The position numbers were made by a program, and so were the translations under genes. A DNA stretch of 64,000 nt from Microbacterium sp. YJN-G (GTDB taxonomy: Bacteria; Actinomycetota; Actinomycetes; Actinomycetales; Microbacteriaceae), in contig NZ_CP060402.1 in NCBI RefSeq assembly GCF_015040615.1, forward strand, positions 372,001 to 436,000, read 5' to 3'. The notes beneath the pieces were generated by a model that saw nothing but the letters and a program-made list of their open reading frames with translations, did not search any database and was not told where the DNA came from. Every line of letters begins with the position of its first letter. Positions within the stretch are counted from its first letter, which is position 1. Shown here piece by piece: positions 10,011 through 18,634 of the stretch.

Positions 10011-11029
10011 CCAGCACATCGGTTGACGCTCCACCAGGCCTAGAGGTCGTCGTTCTTGATGTCGGGCATGGCAGTTGCATCTTCATCTCCACTCCAACAG
10101 CGACAGCACTCGTGGACACAGGCCCGAATGGTGCAATCCTCGAGTTTCTTCGTGAGCGAGGACTGACGTACATCGATGTTGTAGTGATCTCCCATGCAGA
10201 CCACGATCACATCGGCGGATTGTCAGCCCTGCTTTCGAACGGCATCGGGATCGGTCGTGTCATCTGGAACTCCGACGGCATGAAACGCACGGACGCATGG
10301 CTGAGTCTTGCGTACCAACTCGACGACCTCGCGGAGTCTGGTCAGACAATCGCAGACGATGAAGCAGCAAAGGGGATGGACATCTCAGAGCTCGGCCCAC
10401 GAGTCGCGATCGAGGTCCACGCGCCACGACTGCGCTTGCGGAGACTGGGTGTTGGCGGCCGGGACAAGTCTGGATCACATATCTCGAGTAACTCAATGAG
10501 CGTCGTGGTCCGTGTGACAGTCGATGGCGAACCCCTCATAGTCATTCCGGGCGACCTGGATTCAGTTGGCCTGAGCCATCTCTCTGACACCTCGACGCTC
10601 GACCTCCAAGCTCCTTACTTGGTGCTTCCCCACCATGGCGGTCTCATGGGCACTCCTGCAGCGACCCCCGCAGCGATTGAGCACCTCGTGCGCGCAGTTG
10701 ACCCGACCGTAGTGTTCATATCGAATGGACGCACTGCACGTTGGGACAACCCGCGCGATGACGTACTGATGGCCGTCCGCAGAGCGAAGCCTGAGTTGCC
10801 AATCGTGTGCAGTCAGCTGTCGAAGTCGTGCTCGGCCGCAGCACAACCTCGCACAATCGCGCCGGAGGCGTATTCGGCGGGATGGCGGAATGGTTCATCG
10901 TGCGCCGGCACGATCAAACTCACGCCGCAGAGCGGCATAGGCCACACGTTTGACAGGTCGGAGCACTCGAGGTTCATCGCGAGCCTCCCCACCCCGCGGT
11001 GCATCGCTGCGCACAGGCACGCCCTCTAA
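10007..11029 (+). CDS. Metallo-beta-lactamase-fold hydrolase, ComEC/Rec2-like
   Basis: A 340-aa soluble MBL-fold protein. The metal-binding motif HADHDHIGG (HxHxDH) lies near residue 60 and a second ligand region LPHHGG near 205, as in the hydrolase domain of ComEC-type proteins, but without transmembrane parts. The GTG at 10007 is favoured: it overlaps the preceding TGA (GTGA) and has GGGAG eight bases upstream; an ATG at 9992 is the alternative. As the last gene of the methylase-ATPase-receiver operon it is the most likely effector, perhaps a nuclease or cyclic-nucleotide phosphodiesterase. The substrate cannot be read from the sequence. Confidence 0.75.
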   Translation: MTSTSVDAPPGLEVVVLDVGHGSCIFISTPTATALVDTGPNGAILEFLRERGLTYIDVVVISHADHDHIGGLSALLSNGIGIGRVIWNSDGMKRTDAWLSLAYQLDDLAESGQTIADDEAAKGMDISELGPRVAIEVHAPRLRLRRLGVGGRDKSGSHISSNSMSVVVRVTVDGEPLIVIPGDLDSVGLSHLSDTSTLDLQAPYLVLPHHGGLMGTPAATPAAIEHLVRAVDPTVVFISNGRTARWDNPRDDVLMAVRRAKPELPIVCSQLSKSCSAAAQPRTIAPEAYSAGWRNGSSCAGTIKLTPQSGIGHTFDRSEHSRFIASLPTPRCIAAHRHAL

Positions 11030-11231
11030 ACGCAGTACACGTCGGCAACGCGCGACCCGCAGTCCGGCTCCTGAACGCACGGCTTCAGTTCCTTCAGATC
11101 GAACACTACGTTGACCGCGCCATCGGCGCACGAGTATGCCGCTCGCACCCATGTCCGATCAGCACACGTTTGCGAACCCCGAGAAGCGCGTTGGAACGAT
11201 ACCCCCGAGGCGCCCACTGACGAGACGAAAC

Positions 11232-11254
11232 AAGTGCAATGCACGCAGGCACTT
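11232..11254. promoter_or_regulatory. Nested palindromes upstream of relaxase (candidate oriT or operator)
   Basis: AAGTGC and GCACTT flank an 11-bp spacer, and inside it GTGCA-A-TGCAC forms a second hairpin. The site lies 49 bp before the relaxase start in an otherwise gene-free stretch (11,030-11,302). Transfer origins of MobF elements often sit here, but no known nic sequence was recognised, so this is only a candidate. Confidence 0.25.
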
Positions 11255-11302
11255 TCTGTGAATCATCTGGCGTGTTAGGCAAACTCGGCGTACTCTGATG
11301 GC

Positions 11303-14300
11303 GTGCGAGGAGGACTGGAGCGCTGGAAACGTGGCGTCGGCTCGCGAGGAGTCGGCCAGGCGATGGACTACGCCTTGCGTGGCTCATGCGATTCCCATCT
11401 CCGATCTGCGGGCGCGACGGCCCTCGACGCCTACAGCGGTGTCGGCGACGCCACTGTCACTCGGTTCACTGCCGAGCCCGGAGCCATCGAGCGCGATGAG
11501 CTCAACGCCGAGCAGCTCGCTCAGTGGATCGACGGCTGCGACCCAGCGTCGGGGGAGCGGCGCGGTCGTCAACTGGACTCCCCACACGCCGACCTGGTGC
11601 TAGACAGTACTGTCAATGCGCCGAAGTCGTTCAGCATTGCCGCGCTGATTCATCCGGAGCTCGCCGGCGAGTTCGAGGCGCTGCAGGATCGGCTTCGGGA
11701 TCAGATCATTTCGACATGGCAGGTGGAGCTCAACGCGCGTCGGGGGGCCGGCGGGCGTGTCCGGGAGCAGCTCGCACGTATCGAAGTGGTGGAGCTGCAG
11801 CATCGCCGGTCGCGGGCGTTGGACCCACACATCCATCGTCATCTTTGGCTGGGGGTGAAGGTCCGAGGCGTTGACGGGAAGTGGTCGAACGTCGACTCGC
11901 GGGTGGCGATGCGTGTGCAGAACCTCGTGAACGCGGAAGGGGATCTCGCCGCGCGCACGGACCCGGCATGGGTGGCCGCGCTCGCTCGACACGGATACAC
12001 GCTCGACGAGGATGGTGAGATCTCGCAGCTTGCGCATCTGGTGCGTCCGTTGTCGCGGCGGGCGAATCAGATCGAGGCGAACCGTGCCGTGGAGCTGGCG
12101 AAGTGGCGCGCCGCGCACCCGGGGGAGGAACCGAGTCACGATGTGCTGCAAAGAATCGACCGGTACGCGTGGGCCACGGGCCGACCGGTGAAACCGCACG
12201 ACCTTGACGAGGGCGAATGGTCCCGGATTGTCACTGACGAGCTCGTACGCCTCGACCCGCATGTGCTCGACCGTCGTGTCCCCGTGTTCGCGCCACACAA
12301 GAGTCCGGAGGCTGTCGACAGAGGGCTGCTCGCTCGACGTGCCGTGGCAGATGCGGACGAGCGCTCGAAATCGAGCAACGGCCGCTTCAGCCTCCTCGAC
12401 ATCCGGGCCGGCGCCACACGCGCAGTCGCAGCCTCAGGCGTGACCGGTGACCGCGAGACTCTGCAGAGCCTCATTGATGACGTCGCATGGCGGGCGCTCG
12501 CGCACACCCGGGATCTGCTCCCCGATGCGTCAGGCAAGCCCGCTCACGTGAAGGCTTTCGTGACGAACCAGTTCGCGACGTTGAAGACCGAACTAGGCGA
12601 ACGACTCTCGAGCCTCAGCATCGAAGGCGGGAGCGCGCCAGACGATCCACGCCATAGGGGCCGCACCCATCCACTGCTGCAGGGGAGCGGACTGGACCCT
12701 ACGCAGTCCGCCGCGGCGACGGCCGTCGCCAGCACCCGTCGACTGGTCACGGTGACGGGACCGGCCGGCACCGGCAAGACGACTTTGCTGCGTGCGGCGC
12801 GCACCGTGCTGGAAGCAGAAGGCCGGCACATGCTGATCGTCGCCCCGACTCGGAAGGCGGCCGCGGTTGCCAGCCGCGAGGTCCGCACGGCCGGAACGAG
12901 CGTTCATGCGTTGCTCGCCGATCACGGATGGCGGTGGCGGAAAGACGATGCCGGGGCAGACGTCTGGTGGCGGCTGCACCCCGGTCAGCGCGACCCAGCG
13001 ACCGGCGCGATCTTCCGAGGCCCACGACACCTGTCCCTGGACCCCCACGTGCGCATCGTCGTGGACGAGGCCGGGATGCTCGATCTGCACGCCGCCAACG
13101 CGCTCACGACGCTCGCCCTCGAGACCGGTGCCGGCATCGCCCTTGTCGGAGATCCACATCAAGCGACCCCGGTCGGGCACGCCGGCGCGATGGCGCTGGC
13201 CGAGCGTCGCGCCGGCACGACGGTGGAACTCTCCGGCGTGCACCGGTTCGAGGATCCCATGTACGCCGCATTGACGTTGTGCCTGCGGTCACCTCGGTCA
13301 TCGGAGGATGCGGCGAACATCGCCGCCGAGCTGCAGCGGACAGGCCACGTTCGACGAGTCGATGATGCACTGACCGCTCGCGACGCGCTCGTCGACGGAT
13401 ATTTGACGCGGCAGAGACACTCTCGAACGGTCGCGATTGTCACCGCGACGAACGAGGAAGCAGCCGACGTCAACGAGGCGATCCAGGAACAACGACTCGC
13501 CCGTGGTGAGATCGGCCTCGACCGGATCGCGGTGGGAAGTGACGAGCAGCGCATCCTCGAGGGGGACGTGGTCCAAACCCGCCGTAACGACCGCCTCGCC
13601 GGGATTGAGAACCGGGCCATTTGGATCGTCAGACGCATCGGTCCCGCTGCCCTTGAACTCCAGCGAGCGGACGACGCATCCGACATCCGCATGGTCACAC
13701 GTGACTACGCCGCGGAACACGTTCACCTCGCCTATGCGACCACGGTGCACGGCATCCAGGGCGAGACTACCGACGCCGCCCTTGTCGGGCCCGGCGTCGA
13801 CGCATCCGGACTGTATGTGGGCCTGACTCGTGGGCGTCGCCACAATGAAGCCATCGTGATCGCCTCAACGGACGCCGCAGCGCGGAAGATCGTCGCCGAG
13901 GAGATGCTGCGCGGCCTACCCGAACCGGATCTTGACGACGCCTCCCACGCTGCTCACCAGGACCTCGCCCGTGCGGCCCGCGACGCCGACACCGACACCG
14001 ACACGGACACCGCAGCAGACAACCACACGCACGCCCTGCGCGCGCCGAACGGAGAGGCAGCGGGGGAGAGAAGCTATCGCCGGCTGATCGCGCAGGTGGC
14101 GGCCTGGATCCTCGCCGCGCGCACGGCCTTGCTCCAGGCAACTGTCGCGGCCGCCGCCAACGACGCGCTTCTTCACGCCCGGCCCGCGCGCGACGATATC
14201 CCTCGTCACATCGAGCTCCCGCCGCAATCGCGTGAGGAGCTGGAGGAGCGGCTGCACCAGTACGAGCGTCTCGCAGCGGATCTCGAGTACGGGCGTGCCG

Positions 14301-14392
14301 TGTCTCCGCTGGACCGCAGGCGTGACGAAAGAGGCGACCCACGACTCGCGCCCGCCGCCCCGTATGCGACATCGATCGAAAGAGGAATCTGA
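11303..14392 (+). CDS. MobF-family conjugative relaxase with RecD-like helicase (TraA/TrwC type)
   Basis: A 1029-aa bifunctional protein that nicks the transfer origin and unwinds the strand to be transferred. The N-terminal relaxase domain has the metal-binding histidine cluster DPHIHRHLWLG near residue 174; the N-terminal DAYSG is a candidate for the catalytic tyrosine region. The helicase half carries Walker A GPAGTGKTT near 488, Walker B VVDEAG near 584, and later motifs including GDPHQATP and the C-terminal VHGIQGET. A DT-repeat acidic linker sits near residue 895. GTG at 11303 is the first start; no good Shine-Dalgarno is visible and ATG at residue 21 is an alternative. TGATG coupling links it to the next gene. 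It identifies the element as self-transmissible with the 47-58 kb cluster. Confidence 0.9.
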   Translation: MRGGLERWKRGVGSRGVGQAMDYALRGSCDSHLRSAGATALDAYSGVGDATVTRFTAEPGAIERDELNAEQLAQWIDGCDPASGERRGRQLDSPHADLVLDSTVNAPKSFSIAALIHPELAGEFEALQDRLRDQIISTWQVELNARRGAGGRVREQLARIEVVELQHRRSRALDPHIHRHLWLGVKVRGVDGKWSNVDSRVAMRVQNLVNAEGDLAARTDPAWVAALARHGYTLDEDGEISQLAHLVRPLSRRANQIEANRAVELAKWRAAHPGEEPSHDVLQRIDRYAWATGRPVKPHDLDEGEWSRIVTDELVRLDPHVLDRRVPVFAPHKSPEAVDRGLLARRAVADADERSKSSNGRFSLLDIRAGATRAVAASGVTGDRETLQSLIDDVAWRALAHTRDLLPDASGKPAHVKAFVTNQFATLKTELGERLSSLSIEGGSAPDDPRHRGRTHPLLQGSGLDPTQSAAATAVASTRRLVTVTGPAGTGKTTLLRAARTVLEAEGRHMLIVAPTRKAAAVASREVRTAGTSVHALLADHGWRWRKDDAGADVWWRLHPGQRDPATGAIFRGPRHLSLDPHVRIVVDEAGMLDLHAANALTTLALETGAGIALVGDPHQATPVGHAGAMALAERRAGTTVELSGVHRFEDPMYAALTLCLRSPRSSEDAANIAAELQRTGHVRRVDDALTARDALVDGYLTRQRHSRTVAIVTATNEEAADVNEAIQEQRLARGEIGLDRIAVGSDEQRILEGDVVQTRRNDRLAGIENRAIWIVRRIGPAALELQRADDASDIRMVTRDYAAEHVHLAYATTVHGIQGETTDAALVGPGVDASGLYVGLTRGRRHNEAIVIASTDAAARKIVAEEMLRGLPEPDLDDASHAAHQDLARAARDADTDTDTDTAADNHTHALRAPNGEAAGERSYRRLIAQVAAWILAARTALLQATVAAAANDALLHARPARDDIPRHIELPPQSREELEERLHQYERLAADLEYGRAVSPLDRRRDERGDPRLAPAAPYATSIERGI

Positions 14393-14652
14393 TGAAACTG
14401 GAAGACGCAGACCTGCTCCTACAGAGGGTCGCAACCATCGCGATCATGTACTACCCGGGGCTTCCCGCCGACGCCCCGGAGTACAAGCTCGACGATGACA
14501 TCGACTGGTGCCTCGACGAGACTCCGCCCGGTGATGTATCCGCCGAGCTCCGCGATCTCATCGGGCGCACCGTCGTGGATCCAACGGCCCACCGCGAAGC
14601 CTTGACCGCGCTGGTCTACGGCAAGGTCCCCGACACGGATAACCCGGACTGA
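14392..14652 (+). CDS. Small acidic hypothetical protein
   Basis: An 86-aa acidic protein with no recognised domain. Its ATG overlaps the relaxase stop by one base (TGATG), so translation is coupled to the relaxase. AGAGGAA precedes the start. Position suggests an accessory mobilisation factor; that is inference only. Confidence 0.6.
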   Translation: MKLEDADLLLQRVATIAIMYYPGLPADAPEYKLDDDIDWCLDETPPGDVSAELRDLIGRTVVDPTAHREALTALVYGKVPDTDNPD

Positions 14653-14658
14653 TGTCCC

Positions 14659-15936
14659 ATGGCCGCGAAAAGCGAAGAAGCGATCGCTCGGGCGAGAGCC
14701 CGGGCGAAGGCGTGGCGAGAAGCCAATCCCGAGCGGGTGGCGGCGTGGGGCAAGCAATATCGCGAAGCACACTCCGAGAAGATCGATGAGCAGAGACGGG
14801 CATGGCGGGACGGCAACCGTGAACAGATCGCGAGCCAACGGAAGGCTGCACGAGAAGCGAATCCCGAACGCGATCGTGAGACACAGCGTCGTGCCCGAGA
14901 GCGCCGACGCTCCCGCGAGCTCCGGCGTCTCGCGCACAACGCGCACAGCCGGCTCATGCGCGAGAGGGATCCGGAGGCGGCTCGCGAGCGCAGTCGGCGT
15001 TTCCGGGAGGAGCATCCGGACAAAGTTCGTGAGTATCAGCGTCGATACCGTGAACGACACCCAGAGCGCGCACGACAGAACCAAGCAATGGCCGCGCAAC
15101 GGCATCGCGACGCGAACGCCGAAGCGATCCGGGAACGCCAACGATCCGCAGCAGCCGAGCGTCGGCAACAGCGGCCCGACGCATATCGCCAGTGGTATGA
15201 GCGCAACCTCGAGGAACAGCGCGCCCGCGGCCGAGAAGCATCCCGACTGCGCAGCCGACTAAAGAAAGCAGGGCTCCCCCCACGCAACATCCATCGCGCC
15301 TACGCGGCCGACCGGCGGGCCAACGACGCCGCGGCTGACAGGTACTTTCGGCGAGAACGCTCCGTTGAGGAGCTTGCGGTGATCGCTACGGAGCTCGAGC
15401 AGCGAGGAAACCTGCGCCTTCCGCGGTCAGTCAGGGAACTGCGACGCGATCTGATGGACGGTCCGCTCCCGGCCGCGTACTACCTGCAACAGTCGGTGGA
15501 GAATCGAGATCCTCGAGATGAGTCCGGCGACTTCACGTCGCAGCGGTATCTGACGGCATTGAAGCGGATGCGGAACCGGGAACTTGAGGCACTGCGAGAA
15601 CAACACGAGCAAGGTCTCCAGAACATCCACGCCCAGCGTCCGCAGATCTACGAGCACCTGCAGCTACGGCGGCGCGCAGCGCTCAGAGAAGAGATCCAGA
15701 TGGACTCGATTGCCCGAGTGGCCAGAGGGCTCAAACCGTATGACATCGACCACGAACTGCGAGTGCGACTGGACAAGGAGGTCACGCCCGTCGTCAATGC
15801 AAAACTCACCGAAGTGAAGGAGCATACGCTGCAACGGGTCGACGAGATACTTGCACGCTACGGGGAGGTTTCCGACCCGGCGGCGCCTTACCGGGCGCCG
15901 GGGGCGACACCAACGTCGGGGCCTGGCCTGCGCTGA
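14659..15936 (+). CDS. Arg-rich helical repeat protein, probable mobilisation accessory
   Basis: A 425-aa protein dominated in its first 200 residues by an imperfect repeat of about 15-17 residues built around (A/H)NPERxxxx(R/Q)R, e.g. ANPERVAAW, ANPERDRET, EHPDKVREY and RHPERARQN. This predicts a long, highly basic coiled or helical rod that could bind DNA. The C-terminal half is more globular (residues 225-400) with acidic helices. It starts 6 bp after the preceding stop, in the relaxase operon. Such proteins commonly accompany actinobacterial relaxases, but the function is unknown. Its 3' end contains the left copy of a 40-bp direct repeat. Confidence 0.7.
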   Translation: MAAKSEEAIARARARAKAWREANPERVAAWGKQYREAHSEKIDEQRRAWRDGNREQIASQRKAAREANPERDRETQRRARERRRSRELRRLAHNAHSRLMRERDPEAARERSRRFREEHPDKVREYQRRYRERHPERARQNQAMAAQRHRDANAEAIRERQRSAAAERRQQRPDAYRQWYERNLEEQRARGREASRLRSRLKKAGLPPRNIHRAYAADRRANDAAADRYFRRERSVEELAVIATELEQRGNLRLPRSVRELRRDLMDGPLPAAYYLQQSVENRDPRDESGDFTSQRYLTALKRMRNRELEALREQHEQGLQNIHAQRPQIYEHLQLRRRAALREEIQMDSIARVARGLKPYDIDHELRVRLDKEVTPVVNAKLTEVKEHTLQRVDEILARYGEVSDPAAPYRAPGATPTSGPGLR

Positions 15937-15955
15937 CGCCGATAGGTCTCGACGC
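15916..15955 (+). repeat. 40-bp direct repeat, left copy
   Basis: It matches 17,213-17,252 at 36 of 40 positions by direct alignment (core GCGCTGACGCCGA). The two copies flank the AI-2E-type transporter gene in the same orientation, suggesting insertion or duplication of that segment. Confidence 0.8.
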
Positions 15956-16010
15956 GTGGTGCAGAAGGCTGCATCTCCCGTATGTCCTGAGGGTCGTTAG
16001 TCTGAAGCGC

Positions 16011-17165
16011 ATGGGACTGTTCCGAAACGACCCACAGCGAGTACGACTCGAGTCGCAGGATGTTGAACTGAAAGCAACTCGGGCGCCGTGGAGCCTGTGG
16101 ACCGACAGTTTCGGCAAGCTCGCCATTCGCGCGATCCAGATCATCGTCGTGGTCATCGTCGCGGTCGCGATCATCTTTGCGTTTCAGCAGCTCACGCTCG
16201 TTACGATTCCGCTCATGATCGCGCTGATCTTGGCGTGCGCATTCAATCCCGTGATGAGTTGGATGCGACAGCGCGGGGTGCCGTCGCTCCTGGCGACGGT
16301 GATCACACTTCTCGGGATCCTCGTGATCTTGGGGGCACTTGGTTGGCTGATCGTGTGGGCGGTTCGGGATCAGTGGGACGAGCTGTACTCCCAGGCGGAG
16401 GAAGGCTTCCAGCATCTACTCGCATGGCTGCAGACTTTGCCGTTCGATTTCCTCCAGCCCGATCAGATCGATGAGTGGGTCGACACGCTGGTCGGATTCC
16501 TGACCAGCGCCCAGTTCGGCTCAGGTGCCATCGCCGGCGTGAGCGCCGTCGCCAGCTTCGTCACCGGCCTCGTGCTGATGGTGACTGTCCTGTTCTTCTT
16601 TCTGAAGGACGGACCGCAGATGTGGGAGTTCTTGCTGCGCCCGTTCCAGGGTCAAAGCTACGTGCGAGCCCGCCGCGTCGGGGACAAGACCGTGAGCACC
16701 CTCGGCTCTTACGTGCGCGGCACCGCGACCGTCGCGGCCGTGGACGCTGTCGGGATCCTCATCGGCCTGCTCATCCTGCAGGTACCCCTCGCCATCCCTC
16801 TCGCTGTTCTGGTCTTCCTCCTCGCGTTCATCCCCATCGTCGGTGCGACAGTCGCCGGAATTCTCGCCGCGCTCGTAGCGCTGGTGGCCAATGGATGGGT
16901 GAACGCCCTCATCGTGGTCGGCATCGTGGTACTCGTCAACCAGCTGGAGGGCAACTTCCTGCAGCCCTTCCTGATGGGACGATCGATGCGGCTGCACGCG
17001 TTCGTCATCCTCGTCGCGCTGACAGTCGGAACAGTGCTCGGCGGAATCGTAGGGGCCGTTCTCGCCGTGCCGATCACCGCCGCCCTGTGGGGCGTGATCA
17101 AGGTCTGGGACGGACCGCAGCTCCCCGCACGCTGGGCTCGGCCGAAACAACCTGCAAACAGCTGA
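16011..17165 (+). CDS. AI-2E family (UPF0118) transporter
   Basis: A 384-aa integral membrane protein with about eight hydrophobic segments. It has the family's closely spaced N-terminal helices (residues 40-115), a soluble middle loop (120-175), and C-terminal helices including the segment LLAFIPIVGATVAGIL with its typical FIPIVG signature. Family members export small molecules or act as Na+/H+ antiporters; few are proven autoinducer transporters. It is a lone gene between the mobilisation operon and the umuC remnant, bounded by direct repeats at 15,916 and 17,213, so it looks like an acquired cassette. The substrate is unknown. Confidence 0.8.
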   Translation: MGLFRNDPQRVRLESQDVELKATRAPWSLWTDSFGKLAIRAIQIIVVVIVAVAIIFAFQQLTLVTIPLMIALILACAFNPVMSWMRQRGVPSLLATVITLLGILVILGALGWLIVWAVRDQWDELYSQAEEGFQHLLAWLQTLPFDFLQPDQIDEWVDTLVGFLTSAQFGSGAIAGVSAVASFVTGLVLMVTVLFFFLKDGPQMWEFLLRPFQGQSYVRARRVGDKTVSTLGSYVRGTATVAAVDAVGILIGLLILQVPLAIPLAVLVFLLAFIPIVGATVAGILAALVALVANGWVNALIVVGIVVLVNQLEGNFLQPFLMGRSMRLHAFVILVALTVGTVLGGIVGAVLAVPITAALWGVIKVWDGPQLPARWARPKQPANS

Positions 17166-17212
17166 AGCGGAGACTGACCCCAACTTCTCGCCAGACTTGA
17201 GGTGGGAAGGCC

Positions 17213-17252
17213 TCGGGGCCTGGCATGCGCTGACGCCGACAGGTTTCGATGC
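17213..17252 (+). repeat. 40-bp direct repeat, right copy
   Basis: Second copy of the repeat at 15,916-15,955 (four mismatches). It lies 47 bp after the transporter stop. The following 190 bp before the umuC remnant hold no convincing gene. Confidence 0.8.
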
Positions 17253-17445
17253 TCGAAGGACCGAACCTGTGGCCTGAAGTCACGGCGTTGGCGGCGCGAG
17301 TACTTGTCACGTCTGCGAACGTGTCCCGGTGAGCCTACGGAGCGCGGATCCACGTTGCCCATGACGCGATGCAGATCAAGAGCTCCCTTTGCCAAGCCGT
17401 GGTCGATCTTGCCGACGAGGATCACGAATGCCGCCTTCAGGAATC

Positions 17446-18465
17446 TCACGCTCGTACTCGTGCCAGCTCGGCCCAGTGCGTCGTCGCGCGCGGCGTCAGC
17501 ATCCCCCGCTTCATCTGCCAGGACGGCCCGGGCCGGAACCCGCCGTTGCCGAGCCCCAGTGCATCCTTGCCGGCCTTCTTCTGCACGCCGTCGACGAGCG
17601 CCGCTATCCCGGCGTCCTCGTGTGGCTGTCGAAACGGCTCCAGCGGCAGATGCACGCCGGCCGGTAGGAGATCTGTGAGCATGAGTCCAGCGCGCGCGTA
17701 GCGCGTGCCGTCCTCGATCTGGTTGAGCAGTTGATGAGCTGCGCGCGTCAGCTCGACAGGATCGGCCGTGGGGAACGGGAGGCGGACCCGCACGCTCGGA
17801 TAGTGCTTCTGCTCGGTCCAGTGGCTCGTGCCCGCGAAGGCGTCGACGCTGCGGGCGACCTGCGAGTGCCGTACCAGGCGCGCGGCGGCCTGCTGTGCAT
17901 AGACCGATAGTGCCTGACGGATGCCGTCTCGTGTCGTGACTTTCTCCGAGAACGATCGCGACACGATGAGCTGATCCTTCTTGCCCGTTCGATCCTCTTC
18001 CGGGCCGATGCATGCGACTCCGCGCAGCTCCAGGGCCGTGCGCATCACCACGACGTTGAACCATTTCCGCACCTGTACCGGATCGACCGTCGCCAGGTCC
18101 CAGATCGAGCGGACCCCGTACCCGTTCAGCCGCCGCTCCAGGCGGCCGGCGATGCCCCAGACCTCCGAGACAGGCAACGCCTCCATGAGCCGCTGTCGCC
18201 AGTCCGGTCGGGTCGCCGGCCAGACGCACACGCCGTCGAACACACCGATCTTCTTGGCCGTCCGATTCGCGAGCTTCGCCAGCGTGCGCGTCGGCGCGAT
18301 CCCGACGCACACCGGTACGCCGATGAGGCGGCGCAGCGTGTCTCTGATATCGCGGCCGACGCGCGTCATGGCCTCCACGTCCGCCGCGGTGCGACGATCC
18401 ACCGACAGGAATGCTTCGTCGATCGAGTACACGTCCAGCTCGTGCGTGAATCGGTCCAGGACCTC
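17446..18465 (-). pseudogene. umuC: 3' part of umuC (Y-family polymerase), separated from its 5' part
   Basis: This encodes residues 86 to the end (339 residues) of an error-prone DNA polymerase V-like subunit. It starts at EVLDRFTHELDVYSIDEAF, which contains the catalytic YSIDE carboxylates, and continues through the GIAPTRTLAKLAN finger region and the little-finger domain to the stop. The missing first 85 codons lie at 29,364-29,618 on the same strand; placed together they give one uninterrupted frame of 424 aa, normal for UmuC. The open frame extends upstream to 18,603, but those codons belong to the inserted element. The catalytic N-terminal half is lost, so the protein should be inactive. 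Confidence 0.9.
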
Positions 18466-18610
18466 TACTGGTAGGTCCGATTGTCGAAGAGTGCACTTTT
18501 GTGCGCGGCTCAGCGACGACGCGGGCTCGCCGCGAAGCGCGTTGGTAGGCCGTATTCGACCGCGGTAGGTGAACATCGGGTGACGAAGCCAGCATGGACT
18601 CACGGTCTGA

Positions 18611-18628
18611 ATCGATGAATGTCAATAT
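18611..18628. promoter_or_regulatory. Candidate ArsR operator before trxB
   Basis: ATCGATGAATGTCAATAT lies 6 bp before the trxB ATG. On the other strand it reads TTGACATTCATCGAT, the style of site seen ahead of actinobacterial arsenic operons. No Shine-Dalgarno fits between it and the ATG, so the transcript may be leaderless. The assignment rests on pattern and on the ArsR encoded downstream. Confidence 0.4.
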
Positions 18629-18634
18629 AGAAAC

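Noticed and set aside
6141..11029. Ordinary two-component signalling pair
   Set aside because: The kinase lacks a membrane sensor, carries a second Hsp90-like ATPase domain, and the receiver has no DNA-binding output.
11026..11244. Minus-strand 72-aa frame with several Cys (CADGAVNVVFDLKEL)
   Set aside because: Composition looks protein-like, but there is no start signal, no homolog I recognise, and it lies against the MBL gene; left as possible decayed lipoprotein.
16709..18625. 638-aa minus-strand frame across transporter, repeat and umuC
   Set aside because: It is antisense or out of phase with three recognisable genes and has an Arg-rich shadow composition.
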